From Rhodospirillales bacterium (lineage in GTDB: Bacteria; Pseudomonadota; Alphaproteobacteria; Acetobacterales; Acetobacteraceae): DNA of 39,423 nucleotides. Location: contig JANXSM010000088.1 of assembly GCA_025352665.1 (NCBI GenBank), forward strand, positions 1-39,423, in the 5' to 3' direction. The notes beneath the pieces were generated by a model. That model worked only from the letters and a program-made list of their open reading frames with translations. It did not search any database and was not told the DNA's origin. Positions 33,129 through 39,423 of the stretch are shown here, piece by piece. Within the stretch, counting starts at the first letter, position 1, and the number at the start of each line of letters is the position of its first letter. The position numbers and the translations under genes are program-made.

Positions 33129-33844
33129 GCGACCCTGTTCCGTTTCGGCCCTATGTGGCGCAGACCCAGCCCGAATATGACGCCGCGATCTACGGCAGCA
33201 CGAAGTTCCGCCATCCGGACCAGAAGCTGCTCAAGATCCCGCACAGCATCACCGAGACGACCGGCCCGCAATTCGCCCGAAGCCGCTATCCCAGCGTCAT
33301 CGACCTGTCCAAGGTCGCCAGCGGCGAGGCGCAGGGCCAGCGCATCATCGTGGAAGGCCGGGTGACCGACGAGGACGGCCGTCCCGTGCCGAACACGATG
33401 ATCGAGTTGTGGCAGGCCAATTCCACCGGCCGCTACCACCACGAAGGCGACCAGCACGACGCGCCGCTGGACCCGCATTTCCATGGCGCCGGCCGGGTGT
33501 TCACCGATGCCGAGGGCAAGTATCGCTACACCTCGATCAAGCCCGGCGCTTATCCGTGGCGCAACCACCACAACGCCTGGCGGCCCAACCACATCCACTA
33601 CTCGCTGTTCGGCGCGGGCTTTGCCAGCCGCATCATCACCCAGATGTATTTCGAGGGCGACCCGCTGATGGCGCTCGACCCGATCTACAACATGGTGCCC
33701 GACGAAGCCGCGCGGAAGCGGCTGATCGCCTTGTTCGACATCAACCTCACCGAGCCGGAATGGGCGCTCGGCTACCGCTTCGACATCGTGCTGCGTGGCC
33801 GTGGCGCCACACCGATCGAAGAAGCCCATGCAGGGAGCCACTGA
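33125..33844 (+). CDS. pcaH: Protocatechuate 3,4-dioxygenase beta subunit
   Basis: 239 residues, full length. The four non-haem Fe(III) ligands are visible: Tyr104 in TGRYHHEG, Tyr143 in PGAYPWRN, His156 and His158 in PNHIHYS. LDPHFHGAGRVFTD and WRPNHIHYSLFG are family signatures. With PcaG it cleaves protocatechuate between the hydroxyls to 3-carboxymuconate. It overlaps pcaL by four bases. Confidence 0.96.
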   Translation: MSDPVPFRPYVAQTQPEYDAAIYGSTKFRHPDQKLLKIPHSITETTGPQFARSRYPSVIDLSKVASGEAQGQRIIVEGRVTDEDGRPVPNTMIELWQANSTGRYHHEGDQHDAPLDPHFHGAGRVFTDAEGKYRYTSIKPGAYPWRNHHNAWRPNHIHYSLFGAGFASRIITQMYFEGDPLMALDPIYNMVPDEAARKRLIALFDINLTEPEWALGYRFDIVLRGRGATPIEEAHAGSH

Positions 33845-33845
33845 C

Positions 33846-34367
33846 ATGGCGATCGCCGTTTCCAGCCAGACGATCGGGCCATACTGGCACCTGCTGCGCG
33901 ACCCGACCTGGGCCGACATGACCCGCTTCGGCGCCACCGGTGAGGTCATCCGCATCGAAGGCCGCATCACCGATGGCGCCGGCGATCTAGTGACCGACGC
34001 CTGCGTCGAGATTTGGCAGGCGAGCCCCCCGGTGTCGGACACATTCGACGGCTTCGGCCGCGCCGGCACCGATGCGCAAGGCAGGTTCAGCATCAAGACC
34101 ATCAAGCCCGGCCCCGTCCCCGGTCTCGGCAACGCCCAACAGGCGCCGCATGTGGCGGTGACGATCCTGGCACGCGGCCTCACCAAGGGCCTGGCAACGC
34201 GGATCTATTTCAAGGGCGACGACGGCCACGAGACCGACCCGGTGCTGAACCTGATCGAGGACCCCGCGCGACGCGAGACGCTGATCGCCACGCAAACCAC
34301 CCCCGGCGTATGGTCGCTCGACATCTGCCTGCAGGGCGACACGGAGACGGTGTTCTTCGACGTGTAG
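33846..34367 (+). CDS. pcaG: Protocatechuate 3,4-dioxygenase alpha subunit
   Basis: 173 residues, slightly short of the usual 200. QTIGPYWHLLRDPTW at the start, then VTDACVEIWQASPP, FGRAGTDAQGRFSIKTIKPG and the C-terminal GVWSLDICLQGDTETVFFD are PcaG features; it lacks metal ligands as expected for the alpha subunit. Starts one base after pcaH. The gene for the next step, pcaB (carboxymuconate cycloisomerase), is not in the window. Bases 34368-34400 are non-coding. Confidence 0.94.
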   Translation: MAIAVSSQTIGPYWHLLRDPTWADMTRFGATGEVIRIEGRITDGAGDLVTDACVEIWQASPPVSDTFDGFGRAGTDAQGRFSIKTIKPGPVPGLGNAQQAPHVAVTILARGLTKGLATRIYFKGDDGHETDPVLNLIEDPARRETLIATQTTPGVWSLDICLQGDTETVFFDV

Positions 34368-34400
34368 GAGAAGGCCGATCCGGCGCAGCAGGACCCCGGT

Positions 34401-35426
34401 TCATTGACGCGGGCGCAGGAAACCGGAATTGCCCCGGTCTGGTCGGGTGCGACTGCCCGCGGCGGGAGTGCCGCGGGGGCCGGTTGGTGACTCGCCGCGG
34501 CCGGGACCGCTGATGGCGTGATTGGGTATCGGCGCCGGCTCCAGCCTGTGCTGCGGGGTCGGCGCTAAGCTTGCGGGTGCCCGCAGCGATCGCGCCTCCA
34601 GCGAGCCGTCCGGCTGGCGGGCGAATTCCACCACCGCCCGACCGGGCGTGACGGGGCCGAAACCCGGGCGCAGCGGAGTCGACAGGCCGCCCAGTCGCAG
34701 GGTGCCGTCGCCCGCCAGCACATAACCCTCCAGCACCAGCACGCCCACGCGCGGTCCGAAATAGCCTGCGGGGTCGATTGCCAGCCGGTCGGGGGCGGCA
34801 TTGTCGGCATAAAGCACGCCGTCGCCGTAGCGTCCGCTGATGACGACGCTTTCGCCCGGCACCAGCCGCAAACCTGTGAGCGGGCGGATTTCGAGCGTGC
34901 CGATGCGCAGGTGGTTGGCCTCGAACAGCAGCATGCCGTGCAACGTGGCCCGGCTGGGTTTGAACGGATCGATCCGGGTTGCGGCGATCACGCCGTCGGT
35001 GCGGCGCAGCCCGCTGACCTGCACCCAGTCGCCGACGCCGGCCGGGCTTGTGCGCCAGGTCTGTTCGGAGAGGGCGACGCGCTGGCCGGCCACGATCAGG
35101 ACACCGCCCGGCGCCATCGCCTCGACCGGGCCGGACACCTCGTGATGCACCTGGATGCTTTGGGCCTGCAGGCTTTGCGCGCCGCCGCCGGCTTCGATCG
35201 CTGCGAGCTGGCCGGCCCTGAGGTCGGCGGGTGTGGCGCTGCTTCCGCCGATGCCCCGGTCTGCCACAACAGGGCCGCCATTGGGACCGATGCGACAGAC
35301 CGGAGCCACCGCTGCCACCGGTTGCGCGGCCGGCTCGGGCGCCGGTGCGGCGCAGGAGGCCAGCAGTAGCGCGAGCGCCAGGGCTGTGCCGCGCGTGCCG
35401 CCAGTGCTGCCATCAGCCTGGGGCAA
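34401..35426 (-). CDS. DUF5666-domain lipoprotein
   Basis: 341 residues from a TTG start. ALALALLLASC has the lipobox LASC (Cys25), so the protein is likely anchored in the outer or inner membrane. Repeated OB-like DUF5666 segments follow: VLIVAGQRVALSEQTWRTSP, VQVSGLRRTDGVIAATRIDP and VVISGRYGDGVLYADN. Low-complexity Pro/Arg tail. No ATG fits before the lipobox, and the TTG choice (GAGGACGAG upstream) is uncertain; the true start may have been damaged with the upstream DUF6502 gene. Function unknown. Confidence 0.7.
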   Translation of the reverse strand: MPQADGSTGGTRGTALALALLLASCAAPAPEPAAQPVAAVAPVCRIGPNGGPVVADRGIGGSSATPADLRAGQLAAIEAGGGAQSLQAQSIQVHHEVSGPVEAMAPGGVLIVAGQRVALSEQTWRTSPAGVGDWVQVSGLRRTDGVIAATRIDPFKPSRATLHGMLLFEANHLRIGTLEIRPLTGLRLVPGESVVISGRYGDGVLYADNAAPDRLAIDPAGYFGPRVGVLVLEGYVLAGDGTLRLGGLSTPLRPGFGPVTPGRAVVEFARQPDGSLEARSLRAPASLAPTPQHRLEPAPIPNHAISGPGRGESPTGPRGTPAAGSRTRPDRGNSGFLRPRQ

Positions 35427-35940
35427 TCGGTCTCGTCCTCGACATAGAGGAACACGCCGAGATTGACGCGACGGGTTGGGCCCGGCTCCGGACTCGCCGC
35501 GCGCACTGCGTCGTCGGCTTCGGCGATGGCGAGCGCCTTGCGGTTCACGTCGACCAGCATGGCCTGCGCGGCAGCGCGGCCGGTTTCGATCAGCTGTGTG
35601 CCGCCGCTGCCGGGCTCAGCCGGTCGTAGTGCACGCTGCGGTCGAGAAACGGTGGTGTGCCTGCTGCCAGCACGTTGGCGGACGCCGCGGCGGCGGCGGC
35701 GTGGTCGTGCAGGTTGCGGGCGAAGAAGAACAGCTGTGCCTCGCGCCCCTGCTGCGGCAGGAAATTGTCACTGTCGAGCAGGATGCGCCCGTCATCGTCC
35801 AGCGTCATCGTCCAGCGTCACCAGCCCCTGGGTCAGCCAGTCGTCCAGCACCGTGCGGGGGCGAACGTCGCGGGTGACCGAGGCCACCAGCGCCTCGAAC
35901 GACGGCTGTCGTCCCGAGCGGGGCAGGGGGCAGGGGCAGG
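35420..35940 (-). pseudogene. Decayed DUF6502 gene
   Basis: Joined over three frames it reads SFEALVASVTRDVRPRTVLD, WLTQGLVTLDDD, then RILLDSDNFLPQQGREAQLF, HYDRLSPAAAA, then ETGRAAAQAMLVDVNRKALA and RVNLGVFLYVEDETD. This is the C-terminal two thirds of a DUF6502 protein. Lesions: a 13-base tandem duplication at 35793-35818, a two-base insertion at about 35595-35599, and the N-terminal HTH-like part is missing; between it and the rhodanese gene (35941-36041) I see nothing coding. DUF6502 and DUF5666 genes are often neighbours. Confidence 0.7.
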
Positions 35941-36041
35941 ACGGCCATGATTACTCAGACAGGCTCCTAGCGGGAAGCTGCACCCTGGTCTCGTTCATCC
36001 ACAACTTCGCAGCCTTGCTCGCCTGGCTCAGGCCGCATTGA

Positions 36042-37559
36042 TCAGCCGGGACCGACTCCGAAGCGGGCGGTGCCGTCGCGGATGATTTCGTGGACGAGAT
36101 CGACCTCCCATTCGAGATAGGCGTTCATCGCGGCCTCGACTCCCGTGTTGCGATCGTAGGGGCGCAGATAGACGTCGACACAGGCCTCGTCCGGTGGCAC
36201 CAGCCGATCGCTCTCCAGCGCGAGGCCCGCCTTGCGCCAGCCCGCGGTGCCGCCGACCAGCAGGCGCACGGGCGCCTGGGTGAGCGCCTGCGCCTCGGCC
36301 AGCGCCAGGCTCGCCAGTGCGCCATCGGGAGAGGTCAGCACCACGAGATCAGCGGTTCGCAGCGTCTCGGCCAAGGCGTCGAGCCGGCGGCGGATGCCCC
36401 AGATCGCGCCGGGGATGTGGCCCTCGCGGAAGCTCAGACTGCTGGTGAGGTCGATCACCACCGCAGCGCTCGCGGCGAGTTCGGAAGGCGTGATCGGCCA
36501 GGGCAGGGCGCCTTCGGCCACCATTACCTCGCGGTGGCCCATCTGGCGCAGCCAGGCGGCGGACATGCGGGCGCGCACGCCGTCGTCGTCGATCAGCACG
36601 ATGCGGGCGTTGCGGGCCGCGATCCATCCGTCGGTCGCCTGCACCAGTTGGCCGCCGGGCGCATGGGCGCTGCCGGCGCGGTGGTTGGCGGCGAATTCGG
36701 CGCGGTCGCGCACGTCGAGCACATACAGCGTGCGATCGGGGTCGGCCTCCATCTCGGCCAGGGTTGTGGCGTCGATCAGCTTCACACCGGAGCGGCTCGC
36801 GAAATCGGCGGCGCGGCGGGCGGCCAGATCGGCCGTGGCGGGGCGACCAGGTGCGAAGCGCTCGGTGCTGTCGTGGGCGCATTCCAGCCCGGCCAGCTCC
36901 CAGCCCATCGTGCCGTTGCGCAGCGCCACAACCCTGTTGGGAATGCCGGCCTGGCGCAGGCTTTCGGCCCCCATGATCGAGCGGGTGCGGCCGGCGCAGT
37001 TGATCACCACCAGCGTTTCGGGGTTCGGTGCCAGATCGCCGATCCGGTAGGCGAGCTCGCCGCCGGGCACGGAAACGCCCGATGGAATCGACATGCGCCG
37101 GAATTCCTCGGTGGTCCGGCTGTCGAGCACCACCATGTCGCGGCCCTCGGCGATCCAGGCCGCAAGCTCCGGCGGGTCGACGCTCTCGGTGCCGTAATGG
37201 TGCTCCACCCACTCGCCGAACGCCTTGGACGGCACATGCACGCCGGAAAACAGCACGTGGCCCGCGGCCGCCCAGGCCTTGGTGCCGCCATCCAGCACAT
37301 GCAGGTTGCTGCAGCCGAGCCGGGCCAGCACAAGGGCGAGTTTTTCCGCGAGGCCGCGCCCGTCATCGACGCACACGATGCGCACGGAGCGCCTGGGGAG
37401 CAGCTTGGGGGCGCGCATTTCGGCGCGCGACAGCGGGCAGGGCACCGCCCAGAACAGATGGGCGGTGCCGAACTCGCCCTCCTCGCGCGCATCGAGGATG
37501 GCGAGCTCCTGGCCGTCGTCCAGCCAGGCCCGCAGGGTGGCCGCGTCGATGTGGCGCAT
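36042..37559 (-). CDS. Four-domain rhodanese (sulfurtransferase)
   Basis: 505 residues with four tandem rhodanese domains at about 1-105, 125-235, 255-365 and 370-480. Domain 1 has Cys63 in RIVCVDDGRG and domain 2 Cys188 in VINCAGRTRSI, an intact CxGxxR-S loop. Domains 3 and 4 have Asp/Ser at the site (VLIDDDGVR, VVLTSPDG) and should be inactive. So one clear and one probable sulfur-transfer site. ATG at 37559 overlaps the thiol-dioxygenase stop by one base (TGATG), which links sulfane sulfur handling to thiol oxidation. Confidence 0.92.
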   Translation of the reverse strand: MRHIDAATLRAWLDDGQELAILDAREEGEFGTAHLFWAVPCPLSRAEMRAPKLLPRRSVRIVCVDDGRGLAEKLALVLARLGCSNLHVLDGGTKAWAAAGHVLFSGVHVPSKAFGEWVEHHYGTESVDPPELAAWIAEGRDMVVLDSRTTEEFRRMSIPSGVSVPGGELAYRIGDLAPNPETLVVINCAGRTRSIMGAESLRQAGIPNRVVALRNGTMGWELAGLECAHDSTERFAPGRPATADLAARRAADFASRSGVKLIDATTLAEMEADPDRTLYVLDVRDRAEFAANHRAGSAHAPGGQLVQATDGWIAARNARIVLIDDDGVRARMSAAWLRQMGHREVMVAEGALPWPITPSELAASAAVVIDLTSSLSFREGHIPGAIWGIRRRLDALAETLRTADLVVLTSPDGALASLALAEAQALTQAPVRLLVGGTAGWRKAGLALESDRLVPPDEACVDVYLRPYDRNTGVEAAMNAYLEWEVDLVHEIIRDGTARFGVGPG

Positions 37560-38152
37560 CAGGACGCGGGCGTTGCGGTGGGCTTCATGAAGTTTTTGTT
37601 GTACGGAATCGCAGCCCCGGTCGCCATGTCGTAGCCCATGCGGCGGTCGAGCACCTCGAGCGCCAGGCCGTACATGTGCAGGTGGCGCGTGGGTTGCTCG
37701 CCCGGGGTGCTGATGGAGTGGATATCGTCCGGCATCAGCGCGATGGCGGTGCCGGGCTCGACCATCACCTGATGGTCCACGTCCAGCCCGCCCGGCCGGC
37801 GGCGATAGACCTTGTTGAGCTCCTGGCCCTCGACGGAGGCCACCACGGCCCAGGTGGTGTGGTCGTGCGGCTTGGTTTCGTTGCCCGGGTTCAAGGCGTT
37901 CAGATACAGGGCGAAGCGGTGGTCGTCGTCCTCCTGCAGCAGATAGCGCTGGGCGCCTTTCTGGCCATCCGGCGGGGGCAGGAACTCGGCTGACGGAAAC
38001 AGATGCTCGTGTTTCGCGAGCGCCAGCATCTCCTGGCTGATCGCGTCGAGCGACGCGCGGGTGACGCCCTGGGCCGCCTCGATGGCGCGGATGCGATCGA
38101 TGGTCGCGGCGACCGTTGTGGCGCGGACCGCCTTCGGATCGGTGGCATTCAT
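37559..38152 (-). CDS. Thiol dioxygenase, cysteine dioxygenase type I family
   Basis: A 197-residue cupin. The iron ligands lie in KPHDHTTWAVV (His96, His98) and RHLHMYG (His157 or 159), with EGQELNKVYRR between. It adds O2 to a thiol; cysteine is the classical substrate but 3-mercaptopropionate is handled by close homologues, so I leave the gene unnamed. ATG at 38152 with GGGAGG upstream. Divergent from the 2-hydroxyacid oxidase over 87 bases in which I see no clear operator. Confidence 0.88.
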   Translation of the reverse strand: MNATDPKAVRATTVAATIDRIRAIEAAQGVTRASLDAISQEMLALAKHEHLFPSAEFLPPPDGQKGAQRYLLQEDDDHRFALYLNALNPGNETKPHDHTTWAVVASVEGQELNKVYRRRPGGLDVDHQVMVEPGTAIALMPDDIHSISTPGEQPTRHLHMYGLALEVLDRRMGYDMATGAAIPYNKNFMKPTATPAS

Positions 38153-38239
38153 GATTGGCCTCCCTGTTTGGCGCCGATCCTAGCGCGAGTTACGGGCCTG
38201 GGCCAGAATGACGCAAACGGGGCCGAGGAAACCAGAGGC

Positions 38240-39325
38240 ATGAGCGCCAGCGTCCAGGATCGCTTCCACACTTTGCACGAAATCGTCGCGGCCGCCCGGC
38301 AGGCGCTCAACCGGAACCTGTGGGACTACGTGGTTGGCGCCACCGGAACGGAGACCACGATGATCCGCAACCGCATGGCGCTGGACCGTATCGGTTTCCG
38401 CCCGCGGGTGCTGCGTGATGTTTCCTCCATCGACCCGAGCGGCCTGTGCTTCGGCCGGAGCGTGCGGCTGCCCGTGCTGCTCGCCCCGGTTGGCGGGCTC
38501 GACCAGCTCGGCGTCGGCGGGGGTGCCACCGTCGCGCGGGGGGCGGGTCTGGCTGGGGTGCCATTCTGCCTCAGCTCGGTGACCGATTTGCGGCTGGAGG
38601 ACGTTGCCGCCGCCGCGTCCGGGCCGAAGATCTTTCAGCTTTATGTGCGCGGCGACGACGCCTTCGTCGACGAGCATGTGCGTCGGGCCGTCGATGCCGG
38701 CTACGACGCGTTCTGCATCACCGTCGACAGCGCCATCTACAGCCGGCGGGAGCGCGACCTGTCGAACCGGTTCACCAAACCCTGGCGTGCCCGCTCCGGC
38801 GGCATGGACTACCAGGCGGCGCTGAGCTGGGACAACATCCGCCGCTTCAAGGATGTGCACGACGTGAAGCTGATCCTGAAGGGCATCGCCACCGCCGAGG
38901 ACGCGTCGACCGCCTGCGCCATGGGCGTGGAAGGCATCTGGGTCAGCAACCACGGCGGCCGCCAGCTCGACCACGGTGTCGGCGCGATGGACGTGCTGCC
39001 CGAGATCGTGACCGCGATCGCCGGGCGCGCCCAGGTGATCGTCGACGGCGGCTTCAGCCGCGGCAGCGACGTGGTGAAAGCCCGCGCGCTCGGCGCCGAC
39101 CTTATCGGCCTCGGCCGCCTCTACCTCTACGGCTTCGCCGCCGCCGGCGCCGAAGGCATCGCACGCGTGATCGAACTGCTCGACATCGAGATCTGCGAAA
39201 CCCTCGGCCTGCTCGGCCTCACCAGCTTCGCAGGCTTGGACGCCAGCTACCTCCGCGCCGCCGAGCCCATCGGCCCCGCCTCCATCCACAGCGCCTTCCC
39301 GCTGCTCGAGCTGCAAACCCGCTGA
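38240..39325 (+). CDS. FMN-dependent alpha-hydroxy acid oxidase/dehydrogenase
   Basis: 361 residues, the usual length of the LldD/glycolate-oxidase family. FMN and catalytic residues: Tyr30 in WDYVVGAT, Lys214 in LILKGIAT, the active base His238 and Arg241 in SNHGGRQLDHG, then VIVDGGFSRGSDVVKA. It oxidises an L-2-hydroxy acid such as lactate, glycolate or mandelate to the keto acid. Domain layout has no membrane segment, favouring a soluble enzyme. ATG at 38240 after AGAGG. The four-hairpin repeat starts about ten bases after the stop. Confidence 0.92.
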   Translation: MSASVQDRFHTLHEIVAAARQALNRNLWDYVVGATGTETTMIRNRMALDRIGFRPRVLRDVSSIDPSGLCFGRSVRLPVLLAPVGGLDQLGVGGGATVARGAGLAGVPFCLSSVTDLRLEDVAAAASGPKIFQLYVRGDDAFVDEHVRRAVDAGYDAFCITVDSAIYSRRERDLSNRFTKPWRARSGGMDYQAALSWDNIRRFKDVHDVKLILKGIATAEDASTACAMGVEGIWVSNHGGRQLDHGVGAMDVLPEIVTAIAGRAQVIVDGGFSRGSDVVKARALGADLIGLGRLYLYGFAAAGAEGIARVIELLDIEICETLGLLGLTSFAGLDASYLRAAEPIGPASIHSAFPLLELQTR

Positions 39326-39332
39326 GACCTGG

Positions 39333-39420
39333 GTGTCCGGCTGCGCCGGATGGCCTTCGGCCCGAGCAGGGCCTTGCCCTGCACCCAGCAGGGGCAAGCC
39401 CCTGCACCCCGTTCATTGAA
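39333..39420 (+). repeat. Four-hairpin 3'-UTR repeat, copy 2
   Basis: Same order as copy 1 relative to its gene: TCCGGC/GCCGGA (39336-39350), GGCC/GGCC (39352-39362), GCAGGGC/GCCCTGC (39366-39382), GCAGGGGC/GCCCCTGC (39388-39405), then GTTCATTGAAG. Compared with copy 1, the last stem differs at two pairs and both partners changed together. No U-tract. Confidence 0.75.
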
Positions 39421-39423
39421 GCG

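Noticed and set aside
35950-35972. Possible insertion-sequence end (ACTCAGACAGGCTC followed by CTAG)
   Set aside because: No transposase, no matching second end and no target duplication found nearby; similarity to IS5-type ends is only an impression.
1-39423. Whole window as a composite element bounded by inverted four-hairpin repeats
   Set aside because: Both copies sit directly behind a gene in the 3'-UTR orientation, and no integrase, transposase or target duplication is present. Inverted placement follows from gene orientation.
1-39423. CRISPR array, tRNA or rRNA genes
   Set aside because: No regularly spaced direct repeats, no cloverleaf with CCA-type end and no rRNA blocks were seen on either strand.

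Overview
High-GC chromosomal DNA from a free-living Gram-negative heterotroph. The OxyR/catalase pair, the NMT1-type importer with a CoA-transferase, the PcaL fusion, the Acetobacteraceae-like intergenic hairpin repeats and the overlapping ATGA/TGATG gene joints suggest an alphaproteobacterium (Rhodospirillales/Acetobacteraceae is my best guess). That placement is inferred; no rRNA or tRNA is present.

Left part (1-15806). A stress and housekeeping block: OsmC-like peroxidase, a class III phosphodiesterase coupled to a diacylglycerol-kinase-like lipid kinase, then oxyR divergent from katA. A decayed ahpD and an EAL-domain phosphodiesterase follow. A minus-strand molybdenum-cofactor block holds a MoeA-periplasmic-binding-domain fusion plus a shortened MoeA paralogue. 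Behind it lies a 30-codon reading frame with a Shine-Dalgarno fully complementary to the 16S 3' end and its own terminator. Then come a threonine-aldolase-like enzyme, a GH13 glucanotransferase and an M20 amidohydrolase.

Middle (15888-34367). Two tightly coupled catabolic operons lie back to back around 24810-25830. The minus operon runs importer (binding protein, ATPase, permease) - FAD oxidoreductase - class III CoA-transferase - enoyl-CoA hydratase - LysR regulator - cyclic amidohydrolase - broken RutB-like hydrolase. The plus operon runs secreted protein - Asp/Glu-racemase-like protein - hydantoinase/dihydropyrimidinase - AtzG/HpxX - AtzE/HpxY - AtzH/HpxZ - dgoK - dgoA - pcaL - pcaH - pcaG. 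Together they look like a route taking up a cyclic ureide or N-acyl compound, opening the ring and removing carbamoyl groups, with sugar-acid and protocatechuate branches in the same transcript. The substrate is unknown.

Right part (34401-39325). A DUF5666 lipoprotein and a decayed DUF6502 gene, a four-domain rhodanese coupled to a thiol dioxygenase, and a divergent FMN-dependent 2-hydroxyacid oxidase.

Two repeat families stand out. Five copies of an 88-106 bp (or 43 bp solo) palindromic element sit at gene ends, and in three or four cases supply the stop codon. A second, four-hairpin element lies just behind the first and last genes in the same orientation relative to each, with compensating base changes. 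Several genes are decayed (ahpD, a regulator remnant, rutB-like, a small gene cut by a repeat, DUF6502).
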